Assembly (NCBI RefSeq): GCF_000701345.1
Contig: NZ_KL370777.1
Span: 216,824 to 280,823, forward strand
DNA from: Bradyrhizobium sp. URHD0069
GTDB lineage: Bacteria > Pseudomonadota > Alphaproteobacteria > Rhizobiales > Xanthobacteraceae
Direction of reading: 5' to 3'
DNA: 64,000 nucleotides
Each line of letters opens with the position of its first letter. The stretch's first letter is position 1. The notes under the pieces were generated by a model, which was given only the letters and a program-made list of their open reading frames with translations, searched no databases and was not told where the DNA came from. Made by a program: the position numbers and the translations under genes. Positions 33,659 through 42,829 of this stretch are shown here, in pieces.

Positions 33659-34459
33659 TTGCCTACAGAGTTGCCTTTGCCGCGCGTGCGGCGCCGCGTG
33701 ATGCTTGTCGCCGCCTTCACGCTCGCTAGCGCCGTTGTGCTTGCGCCATGCATGGCATCCGCCGAAGGGCTGTTCGACTTCTTCTTCGGTGGATTCCAGA
33801 AACAGCAGCAACGACAGGCCGCGCCGCAAGCAAGTTTTTTTGCTGATCCGTTCGGCCTTAACCAGCAGCCTGCGCCACCGCCGCGCCCCGTGGCGTCAGG
33901 CTCCGGACCCGCGTTTTGCGTGCGCAGCTGTGACGGCAAGTATTTCCCGCTGGCACGCGGCAACGCGACGCCGGTTCAGATGTGCCAGGCGTTTTGCCCG
34001 GCAAGCGTCACCAAAGTCTTCTTTGGCAACAACATCGACAGCGCATCGTCTGCGAATGGTGAGCGCTACGCGGACAGCGAAAATGCCTACGGCTATCGCA
34101 AGGCGCTGCGCGCGGACTGCACCTGTAACGGCCGCGACCCCGCAGGCCTCGCCGCCGTCGATCTGACGCTCGACACCTCGCTGCGTCCCGGCGACGTGAT
34201 TGCCACCACCGACGGGCTGGTGGCGTATTCCGGCGTCCGGGTCGGCGCCGGCCTGACCGCAGAGTTCACACCGGTTGCGTCGTATCCGGGCCTGACCGCC
34301 GAGGTCCGCGCACGGCTCGGCGAGCTGAAGGTGGCGCCGGTAACCACGGAAATGGTCGTCAGTGAAACGCCGCTATCCGAAGCGAGCCGCGACGTCGCGC
34401 TGCCCGCGACCACGGTGCCGAAAACTGGTTCCCGGACGAAGCGGGCGGAAGTGCATTAG
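33659..34459 (+). CDS. DUF2865 secreted protein
   Basis: 266 residues from TTG 33659 with GGAG 7-8 nt upstream. There is a signal peptide (RRRVMLVAAFTLASAVVLAP … ASA), a Phe/Gln-rich linker (GLFDFFFGGFQKQQQRQAAP), then the DUF2865 domain about residues 80-185. Conserved features are FCVRSCDGKYFPL, CQAFCPASVTKVFFG, YRKALRADCTCNG and a C-terminal LRPGDVIATTDGLVAY. The Cys pairs suggest disulfides in the periplasm. Function unknown; common in the Bradyrhizobium group. Confidence 0.85.
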   Translation: MPTELPLPRVRRRVMLVAAFTLASAVVLAPCMASAEGLFDFFFGGFQKQQQRQAAPQASFFADPFGLNQQPAPPPRPVASGSGPAFCVRSCDGKYFPLARGNATPVQMCQAFCPASVTKVFFGNNIDSASSANGERYADSENAYGYRKALRADCTCNGRDPAGLAAVDLTLDTSLRPGDVIATTDGLVAYSGVRVGAGLTAEFTPVASYPGLTAEVRARLGELKVAPVTTEMVVSETPLSEASRDVALPATTVPKTGSRTKRAEVH

Positions 34460-34464
34460 ACCGT

Positions 34465-34947
34465 CTAGCGAATGATTCCGCCACTATAGCGCAAGCCGTA
34501 AACGCGCTCTCCCGACCGGTATATCTCCTCCTCGCCGCGAAATTCGGAGATATCTCCTTCGGGAGTGTTGACGTATCGAAAGTGACCGTCTTCGAATAGC
34601 GAGGGTCCGCGAAACGGCCTGTCAGCGTGAATGCCCAGAAGGCCTTTACGCAGAAACGCATAGATCGCGAGAAACTCGCCCCGATCCGTTATGCCGGGCG
34701 AGAGCCCGCCTGCATAGCTCATTGACCAGATCACCCGCTCGTCGGCCTGCACGACTTCCTGACCGACGAAATACATCATTCCGAAATAGATATCCCGGTA
34801 GCTCAGATCGTCTTCGTGATGCTCGAGCTGCTTCGAACCGGGGAAGATCTGAGCCGAGACCGTGGCATCGTCATCGAGACCGGCATAGGTGCGGCGTTTG
34901 GCTTCGACCAAGAAAGCCGAAAGACGTGCCGTCGACTTGGAGACCAT
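34465..34947 (-). CDS. DUF5680 domain protein
   Basis: 160 residues from ATG 34947 (MVSKSTARLSAFLVEAKRRT), preceded by CAGGGA. The pattern matches DUF5680: LVEAKRRTYAG near the start, then LSYRDIYFGMMYFVGQEVV and VIWSMSYAGG. The C-terminal half (about 100-160) is extra or diverged. Function unknown, probably cytoplasmic. It follows the unknown gene at 34964-35395 with a 16-nt gap, so the two form a likely operon. Confidence 0.7.
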   Translation of the reverse strand: MVSKSTARLSAFLVEAKRRTYAGLDDDATVSAQIFPGSKQLEHHEDDLSYRDIYFGMMYFVGQEVVQADERVIWSMSYAGGLSPGITDRGEFLAIYAFLRKGLLGIHADRPFRGPSLFEDGHFRYVNTPEGDISEFRGEEEIYRSGERVYGLRYSGGIIR

Positions 34948-34963
34948 GCTGCAATCCCTGTCG

Positions 34964-35395
34964 TTACCGCCCGACGATGACACCGATCACGTTCGGCGCG
35001 GTCAGATATTTTTCCTCGATAGCTGCCCGCGCCGCGGCGCGATTTTCCGGCGTCAGCAGGCCGCGTTTTTCGGCGAGGATCATCCAGCAATAGCCCCACC
35101 AGTCCGTCAGCATGCCGTTGTCGTCGACGAGGTCGTAGCCCTGCTGGGCGGCGAAGATGCGCGCATGCGCCTCGTCGAGCGAATCGAGAAACGCGTGATC
35201 TTCGTCGGCAAACAAATGGTCGCTGAAATCGTCCGTGGTGTAGCCCCACACCGACATGCAGACGGCATTGAATTCGCGGTCGATCTGGTCGTCATCGATA
35301 AGCTGGCGGCGCGAGGCCTGATGCAGCCGCGACAGCGAGCGGGCAAAGTCGGCGATGCGGGTGAGCGCGAATTGATCGAAGGCGATGGTGGACAT
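34964..35395 (-). CDS. Hypothetical cytoplasmic protein
   Basis: No family recognised. The chosen start, ATG 35395 (MSTIAFDQFALTRIADFARS), has GAGGA 4 nt upstream; alternatives are ATG 35422 and GTG 35450-35452. 143 residues, acidic, helical in appearance, with conserved-looking Trp/Tyr clusters (VWGYTTDDF, MLTDWWGYCWMIL) and no signal peptide or membrane segment. It heads a two-gene unit with the DUF5680 protein. The upstream AT-rich region is shared with the divergent sigma region 1.1 gene. Confidence 0.6.
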   Translation of the reverse strand: MSTIAFDQFALTRIADFARSLSRLHQASRRQLIDDDQIDREFNAVCMSVWGYTTDDFSDHLFADEDHAFLDSLDEAHARIFAAQQGYDLVDDNGMLTDWWGYCWMILAEKRGLLTPENRAAARAAIEEKYLTAPNVIGVIVGR

Positions 35396-35483
35396 GTAGT
35401 CCTCGAAATCTCGGATAGCCATAGATGTTGTGTCGACGTCGCGTCGAATCACTATGATATATCAAAGACTTGCTAAAGTGTTC

Positions 35484-35570
35484 TTAATTTGTTCTTAGGC
35501 CGCCCATCGCATGATCGCTAATCGCTCGGAAGGTTCTGAGTCACCTTCCCTTTAGTAGAAGCACAGATTC
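35484..35570. promoter_or_regulatory. AT-rich divergent promoter region with CtrA-like half match
   Basis: TTAATTTGTTCTTAG (35484-35498) is one mismatch from TTAA-N7-TTAA. GATTC (GANTC) is at 35566-35570, and AAGGT…ACCTT (35530-35545) forms a short inverted repeat. The stretch is clearly more AT-rich than its surroundings. Control by CtrA/CcrM is a weak inference. Confidence 0.25.
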
Positions 35571-35584
35571 AGGAGGATCGAGGC

Positions 35585-35764
35585 ATGAAACGGCAGGACA
35601 TATTCCAGAAAATTATCGAGCTTGGTCGCCTGAGAGGCTTCGTGACCTTCGATCGACTCAACGAGCTGTTACCCTCGGCCACGACCGAGCCGGAAGACAT
35701 CGAGGTTCTCATGGAGGCTTTGAGGGATGAAGAAATAGACCTTATCGATGAGGACCAATCGTAG
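35585..35764 (+). CDS. Stand-alone sigma-70 region 1.1-like small protein
   Basis: A 59-residue ORF with a near-perfect ribosome site (AGGAGG, 8 nt spacing). It reads MKRQDIFQKIIELGRLRGFV, TFDRLNELLPSATTEPEDIE, VLMEALRDEEIDLIDEDQS. This matches the N-terminal region 1.1 of primary sigma factors (compare the E. coli RpoD pattern L-T-G-E-Q-GY-TY-E-N-LP … IE … M-GI-V-EE) and nothing else of the sigma factor. Region 1.1 occupies the RNA-polymerase DNA channel and blocks free sigma from binding promoters, so a regulatory role on RNA polymerase or sigma is possible. Acidic. No partner gene is adjacent on this strand. Confidence 0.72.
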   Translation: MKRQDIFQKIIELGRLRGFVTFDRLNELLPSATTEPEDIEVLMEALRDEEIDLIDEDQS

Positions 35765-35887
35765 CCCAGATGGAGTTCGTCAAGCGAGAAGCAGTTGAAA
35801 AAATGGCGCCGCGATTGGAAAAATTCGTTTGATTGAAGAAGACAATCTCGATTGGAGCGACCTGTCCGACCTCATCTAGCGCCGCGG

Positions 35888-35917
35888 GTTATGGGTCCCG
35901 GCCTTCGCCGGGACGAC
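35888..35917. repeat. Half palindromic element, GGTTAT subtype
   Basis: GGTTATGGGTCCCGGCCTTC followed by GCCGGGACGAC matches the right arm of the 2160 and 27743 elements. The 35765-35944 gap contains only very short frames besides this. Confidence 0.65.
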
Positions 35918-35944
35918 GATAGAGAGCGCAATTGCCGCCCTGCC

Positions 35945-36178
35945 TCACATCGCCGACAGCATCCTGTCGCCGCAGTAGTTCGCATAAAATTTTCCGCCGC
36001 ATTGCCGCTTGATCGCAGCGCAGCGTGCCGCGGGCGGGGCAGGCTTCGCGACGCTGAAGGAGCAGCTCAACCCGTCCGCGCTTCGGCCAGTCGTGCTGCC
36101 GGCGGCAAACGCCGCGCTGGTGACGCTGATGCAGACCATCAGTAGAGCGGCGGCGACGATCTCGATGGTCAATCTCAT
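35945..36178 (-). CDS. Small secreted Cys-containing protein
   Basis: 77 residues from ATG 36178. There is a strong signal peptide (MRLTIEIVAAALLMVCISVT … AAFAAG) and a mature part of about 48 residues with four Cys (LSCSFS, ARCAAIKRQCGGKFY, NYCGD), enough for two disulfides. No family recognised. The short length and Cys content suggest a periplasmic or secreted peptide. The upstream 200 nt contains no other gene. Confidence 0.6.
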   Translation of the reverse strand: MRLTIEIVAAALLMVCISVTSAAFAAGSTTGRSADGLSCSFSVAKPAPPAARCAAIKRQCGGKFYANYCGDRMLSAM

Positions 36179-36390
36179 GGCCCGATCCTCCAAAGACATC
36201 GCGACATCGTGTGTTTTGGTGATTTCACTATACCACTAAAAGGACGCGCGCGGAGTCCGGGAAAATCGGCCCGGCCTTGCATAAATACCATGCATGCATT
36301 GCACAAACGCCCCCCGCAATACCGCGGGTTTCGATCCCGGCCTAACAGGCGTATCATTTAGCCAAGTCTCAACTTCCAGGATTTCAGAAT

Positions 36391-38958
36391 TTGTCAGAGA
36401 AATCGTTCCAGGGGAATTTTCCGGCGCCGGGCCAGTCTACCGACGAGTTGGCCGAGATCAAAGGCGCCATCCTCGCCAAGCTAAGACTTGCGATCGGCAA
36501 GGACGTCGGCATGGCGACGCGCCACGACTGGTACAAGGCGGCGGCGCTGGCGCTACGCGATCGCATCGTGCATCACTGGCTGACGGCCGAAAAGCAGAGC
36601 TATGACGCCGGCGCCAAGCGGGTCTACTACCTCTCGCTGGAATTCTTGATCGGCCGCCTGTTCACCGATGCGTTGAACAATATGGGGTTGTTGCCGGTGT
36701 TCGAGGCAGCGCTCGGCGATCTCGGCGTCGATCTAGCGGACTTGCGCAAATGCGAGCCGGATGCGGCGCTCGGCAATGGCGGCCTTGGACGGCTTGCGGC
36801 GTGCTTCATGGAAAGCATGGCGACGCTCGCGATTCCCGCGATCGGATACGGCATTCGCTACGATTTCGGCCTGTTCCGCCAGATCATCGCGGAAGGCTGG
36901 CAACAGGAATATCCCGACGAATGGCTTAGCTTCGGCAACCCCTGGGAATTGCAGCGCCCGGAGGTGGTCTATCATGTGCATTTCGGCGGCAGTGTCGAAC
37001 GCGTCGAAGCCAATGGACGCGACCGCACGATCTGGCATCCGGCAGAGACCGTACAAGCCGTCGCTTACGACACGCCGATTGTCGGTTGGCGCGGCCAGCA
37101 CGTCAACGCGCTGCGCCTGTGGTCGGCGCGCTCGCCCGACCCGCTCAAGCTTGACGTGTTCAATTCCGGCGATTACCTCGGCGCCAGCGCCGAGGAGGCG
37201 CGCGCGGAATCGATCTGTAAGTTTCTCTATCCGAATGACGAGAGCCCGGCGGGCCGCGAATTGCGGCTGCGTCAGGAATATTTCTTTGTCTCGGCCTCGC
37301 TGCAGGATCTGATCCAACGTCATCTGACGTCCGACGGACAGCTGCGCGGTCTGGCGTCAAAGGCCGCGGTGCAGCTCAACGACACCCATCCGAGCCTCGC
37401 CGTCGCCGAGCTGATGCGCATTCTGGTCGATCTCCACAATTTCCGCTGGGACGAGGCGTGGAAGATCACGGTAGCGACGCTGTCCTACACCAACCACACG
37501 CTGCTGCCTGAAGCGCTGGAGACCTGGCCGGTCGAATTGTTCGAGCGACTGTTGCCGCGGCATCTGGAAATCATCTACCGCATCAACGTCGCGCATCTTG
37601 CGCTTGCGGATGCGCGGTGTCCCGGTGACATTGATTTCAGGGCCTCGGTGTCGCTGATCGACGAGAAGTCCGGCCGCAGGGTACGGATGGGGCAATTGGC
37701 CTTCGTCGGATCGCACCGCATCAACGGCGTCTCGGCGATGCATTCCGATTTGATGAAGGAGACCGTCTTCCACGATCTCAACCATCTTTATCCGGGGCGC
37801 ATCACCAACAAGACCAACGGCATCACCTTCCGCCGCTGGCTAATGCTGGCCAACCCAAAGCTGACCGGGCTGTTGCGCGAGGTCTGCGGCGACGCCGTGC
37901 TCGACGATCCGACCCAGCTCAAACATCTCGAAGCGCGCGCCAGCGACAACGCATTTCAGCAGAAGTTCCGCGCGGTCAAGTATCACAACAAGATCGCGCT
38001 GGCGCGGCTGATCGGCGAACGGCTGAACATCCACGTCGATCCGGCGGCGCTGTTCGACGTTCAGATCAAGCGCATCCATGAATACAAGCGGCAGCTGCTC
38101 AACATCCTCGAAACCATCGCGCTCTATCAGTCGATCAAGGACGATCCGCAGCGCGATTGGGTGCCACGCGTGAAAATCTTTGCCGGCAAGGCGGCGGCGA
38201 GCTATCGCTACGCCAAGCTGATCATCAAGCTCATCAACGATGTCGCCGAAATCGTCAACAACGACCCGGCCATCGGCGGACGGTTGAAGGTGGCGTTCCT
38301 CGCCGACTACAATGTCAGCCTTGCCGAGGTGATCATTCCCGCCGCCGACCTTTCCGAACAGATTTCGACCGCGGGCATGGAGGCCTCCGGCACCGGCAAC
38401 ATGAAGCTCGCATTGAACGGCGCGCTGACCATCGGCACGCTCGACGGCGCCAATATCGAAATCCGCGATCACGTCGGCCCCGAGAACATCGCGATCTTCG
38501 GCATGGAGGCGATGGATGTCGTGGTACGGCGCAAGCAGGGGCTGGATGCGACCGACGTGATCAGGCGCTCGCCGAAGCTTTCGCGGGCGATCAACGCGAT
38601 CGGCAGCGGCGAATTCTCGCCCGACGACCCCGGCCGGTTCGCATCGATCGTGCACGCGCTGTGTTATCTCGATCATTACATGGTGAGCGCGGATTTCGAC
38701 GCTTACTATGCGGCCCAGCGCGGCATCGACGCCCGCTGGCAGGTGGTTCCGGCATGGACGCGGGCCAGCATCCTCAACGTCGCGCGGATGTCATGGTTCT
38801 CGTCTGACCGCGCCATCCGCGAATACGCCCGGGATATCTGGAACGTACCGGTGCGCGGGGACTTCGCCGCAACCGTTGGAAGCGCCTGGCATGCAGCGCG
38901 AAGCGACTCGCTGAATCGACTAGCCGATTCACCTGCCATCGCAGGATCACTACCCTGA
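36391..38958 (+). CDS. glgP: Glycogen/starch/alpha-glucan phosphorylase
   Basis: Phosphorolyses alpha-1,4-glucans to glucose-1-phosphate using pyridoxal phosphate. 855 residues, start TTG 36391 (SEKSFQGNF). The PLP-Lys signature EASGTGNMKLALNGALTIGT is near residue 670; the N-terminal block EPDAALGNGGLGRLAACFME and the IHEYKRQLLN block are intact. No other glycogen gene (glgA, glgB, glgC, glgX) is in the window, so this is an isolated copy. The upstream 212 nt holds AT-rich, promoter-like DNA with the palindrome ATGCATGCAT (36290-36299). Confidence 0.96.
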   Translation: MSEKSFQGNFPAPGQSTDELAEIKGAILAKLRLAIGKDVGMATRHDWYKAAALALRDRIVHHWLTAEKQSYDAGAKRVYYLSLEFLIGRLFTDALNNMGLLPVFEAALGDLGVDLADLRKCEPDAALGNGGLGRLAACFMESMATLAIPAIGYGIRYDFGLFRQIIAEGWQQEYPDEWLSFGNPWELQRPEVVYHVHFGGSVERVEANGRDRTIWHPAETVQAVAYDTPIVGWRGQHVNALRLWSARSPDPLKLDVFNSGDYLGASAEEARAESICKFLYPNDESPAGRELRLRQEYFFVSASLQDLIQRHLTSDGQLRGLASKAAVQLNDTHPSLAVAELMRILVDLHNFRWDEAWKITVATLSYTNHTLLPEALETWPVELFERLLPRHLEIIYRINVAHLALADARCPGDIDFRASVSLIDEKSGRRVRMGQLAFVGSHRINGVSAMHSDLMKETVFHDLNHLYPGRITNKTNGITFRRWLMLANPKLTGLLREVCGDAVLDDPTQLKHLEARASDNAFQQKFRAVKYHNKIALARLIGERLNIHVDPAALFDVQIKRIHEYKRQLLNILETIALYQSIKDDPQRDWVPRVKIFAGKAAASYRYAKLIIKLINDVAEIVNNDPAIGGRLKVAFLADYNVSLAEVIIPAADLSEQISTAGMEASGTGNMKLALNGALTIGTLDGANIEIRDHVGPENIAIFGMEAMDVVVRRKQGLDATDVIRRSPKLSRAINAIGSGEFSPDDPGRFASIVHALCYLDHYMVSADFDAYYAAQRGIDARWQVVPAWTRASILNVARMSWFSSDRAIREYARDIWNVPVRGDFAATVGSAWHAARSDSLNRLADSPAIAGSLP

Positions 38959-39056
38959 CGTCATTGAATTATCCCGCGCAGCCCTGATTACTGCGCGTGA
39001 AGGGTCAGGCCAGATTGCGTATTTCAAGGGTGAGAGCGACAGGTTTGAACTAGTTC

Positions 39057-39245
39057 ATCATGCCGGCCTTGTGCCGGACATCCATGTCTTCCGAAGCGTG
39101 CAGTGTAAAAGACGTGGACGGCCGGGCCACTGTATGGCCCGGAGACATCCCTACAGCTGTTCGGGGACATGGCTGACACAACTTCCATGCGGCGTGCAGG
39201 TATCAGCCATGTCTCCGGACTAAACAACGAGCCCGGCCATGACGG
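39057..39245. repeat. Composite repeat region with a possible solo IS end
   Basis: The glgP–pckA gap (about 296 nt) has a palindromic-element arm ATGCCGGCCTTGTGCCGGAC ATCCAT at its left and GCCCGGCCATGACGG at its right. Between them (39139-39218) is an inverted repeat CCGGAGACAT…ATGTCTCCGG with inner GGACATGGCTGA / TCAGCCATGTC. The inner part resembles the ends of an insertion sequence left without its transposase. No gene is present. Confidence 0.45.
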
Positions 39246-39254
39246 AGTGCGGTT

Positions 39255-40871
<1,617 letters not shown>

Positions 40872-41049
40872 GGAAGACTCCTCCTCGAAACCGCGTATCT
40901 TGATCGCGCGAACGCCGCTAGACGCGCCTCTTTCGCGGTGACCTTCATTATAGCCTTCCGGCCTCAGTCCGGCGACCTAATAGTGGGGAACGCCGAGCTT
41001 GCCAACCCGATCCCGTAACATTTGGTTTATTCCGTGGCGTTGATACGAC

Positions 41050-41790
41050 TCAAATGTTTGCTGCAGCGCGGGCTTGATCCGCGAACTCCTTCAGCATCTG
41101 CCGCAACGCGTCAGAAGTGACAATCCGCCGCGGAAAATCCAGCCGCAGCACTTTTGTGCCGGCCTGCATGTCGATGCCATCAGGATCGCAGCCGGTGCAG
41201 CGCCAGTGCGCTGCCTCTGCGCCGAGCAGCTTTGTCGCATAGAGATTCATCGCGTCGCGATGATCGGCATTCATATAGTCCACAGCGCCCTGCTCAGCCT
41301 CCAGCAGCGCCGCGGCATCGGAAATATCGGTCAAAAAACATTCAGGCTCCAGGTCCACGATGCGCCCAAAACCGGCCACCAAATGGGCCCAGACCGGCCG
41401 AATCCTGAAAAATGAAAAATCGTCAAAATTCACAAAGGTTTCCGCGGACGGATGGGCGTTGAGGTAGCGGCGGCGCAAAATCTCGCGATCATCGCTATCG
41501 GCCTGCTCGGCCCGGCCCGCCAGCATGATCCGCGATCCCGCCAACGGGTCGCCCTCGGCCCGCTCATCCAGCATCAGCGAAACCCGGGAATCGGCGAGAA
41601 TGTTTCTGGTATGCAGCGCCAGGCGCGAAATCAGCAAAATTGGCGAACCGTCGGCGTGGCTTGCGACATTAACCAGCGAGCAATAGGGGTCGCCGCTGCC
41701 CGTCATCAGGGTGGCCAAGGCCCCCTGCCGGTTGCGCCGCAGCAGCGATCGGGCTAGCCTCGCGGGGTCGAAATCAGCGGTGGGCTGCAT
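41050..41790 (-). CDS. HugZ-like pyridoxamine 5'-phosphate-oxidase-fold protein
   Basis: 246 residues: an FMN-binding split-barrel domain (about 1-150; ALATLMTGSGDPYCSLVNVA, ILLISRLALHTRNI, SRIMLAGRAE) followed by a DUF2470-like C-terminal domain (about 165-240; AVDYMNADHRDAMNLYA). This two-domain layout is that of HugZ/HutZ haem-degrading proteins and of related flavin-binding proteins. Haem or flavin use is inferred. It is upstream of pckA on the same strand, 178 nt away, and divergent from chvI. Confidence 0.82.
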   Translation of the reverse strand: MQPTADFDPARLARSLLRRNRQGALATLMTGSGDPYCSLVNVASHADGSPILLISRLALHTRNILADSRVSLMLDERAEGDPLAGSRIMLAGRAEQADSDDREILRRRYLNAHPSAETFVNFDDFSFFRIRPVWAHLVAGFGRIVDLEPECFLTDISDAAALLEAEQGAVDYMNADHRDAMNLYATKLLGAEAAHWRCTGCDPDGIDMQAGTKVLRLDFPRRIVTSDALRQMLKEFADQARAAANI

Positions 41791-42010
41791 CGGTCATAAT
41801 CCGCTCATAGCGTTGCAAAAAAGAGGCTTTTCCAGGCTTGGTCGATATCTTATATACGGTCTGAACCTATGGTTCGCTTAGGGGTCTCGGGAACTCGGTC
41901 ACACTTCAGCCCAGCTTGCATTGCTCGTTGACCGGGCTCAAAGCCCACTTGTGCGGCGCATCGCTGGATTGCTCGCCGTTTCAGCCACGAACGATTCTGA
42001 AAGCAGGCTC

Positions 42011-42712
42011 ATGCCCACAATCGCCTTGGTCGATGACGACCGCAACATTCTCACATCCGTCTCGATCGCGCTCGAAGCCGAAGGCTATCGCATCATGACC
42101 TACACAGATGGCGCTTCCGCGCTCGACGGCTTCCGCACCAGCCCGCCGGACCTTGCGATCCTCGACATCAAGATGCCGCGCATGGACGGCATGGAGACGT
42201 TGCGGCGGCTGCGGCAGAAGTCCGATCTGCCGGTGATCTTTCTCACCTCCAAGGACGAGGAAATCGACGAATTGTTCGGCCTCAAAATGGGCGCCGACGA
42301 TTTCATTCGCAAGCCATTCTCGCAGCGACTTCTGGTCGAGCGCGTGAAAGCCGTGCTGCGCCGCGCCGCGCCCAAGGATCCAACCGCCGTGCCGAAGGAA
42401 ACCGATGCCAAGGCGCTGGACCGCGGACTGTTGCGCATGGACCCGGAGCGCCACACCTGCACCTGGAAGAACGAGCCGGTGACGTTGACGGTGACGGAAT
42501 TTCTGATCCTGCAGGCCCTGGCGACCCGTCCCGGCGTCGTCAAAAGCCGCAACGCCCTGATGGACGCGGCCTATGACGATCAGGTCTATGTCGACGATCG
42601 CACCATCGACAGCCACATCAAGCGGCTGCGCAAGAAGTTCAAAGTCGTGGACGACGATTTCGAAATGATCGAGACCCTTTACGGTGTGGGCTACCGCTTC
42701 AAGGAAACCTGA
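42011..42712 (+). CDS. chvI: Response regulator ChvI
   Basis: OmpR/PhoB-type regulator of 233 residues. The receiver domain has TIALVDDDRNILTSVSIALE, the phospho-acceptor Asp in LAILDIKMPRMDG and Lys in GADDFIRKPFSQR; a C-terminal winged-helix DNA-binding domain follows (RTIDSHIKRLRKKF). ATG 42011 is the family start (MPTIALVDDD). Partner of ChvG downstream (117 nt gap). ChvG/ChvI control envelope, exopolysaccharide and acid/host responses in Rhizobiales (ExoS/ChvI, BvrS/BvrR). Confidence 0.93.
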   Translation: MPTIALVDDDRNILTSVSIALEAEGYRIMTYTDGASALDGFRTSPPDLAILDIKMPRMDGMETLRRLRQKSDLPVIFLTSKDEEIDELFGLKMGADDFIRKPFSQRLLVERVKAVLRRAAPKDPTAVPKETDAKALDRGLLRMDPERHTCTWKNEPVTLTVTEFLILQALATRPGVVKSRNALMDAAYDDQVYVDDRTIDSHIKRLRKKFKVVDDDFEMIETLYGVGYRFKET

Positions 42713-42829
42713 TTTGCGATCCCATCACGCGCGGTTTGTTAACTGACGGCGCCGCGCATCTCGGGTAGGATGCGAGAGCACAATGCGCATCTTTGAGGAC
42801 GCAATCGAAACAACCGGCAGTTTTGGCCA

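Noticed and set aside
36290..36299. ATGCATGCAT palindrome upstream of glgP as a specific operator
   Set aside because: A 10-bp palindrome of simple alternating composition can arise by chance, and no regulator is implicated.
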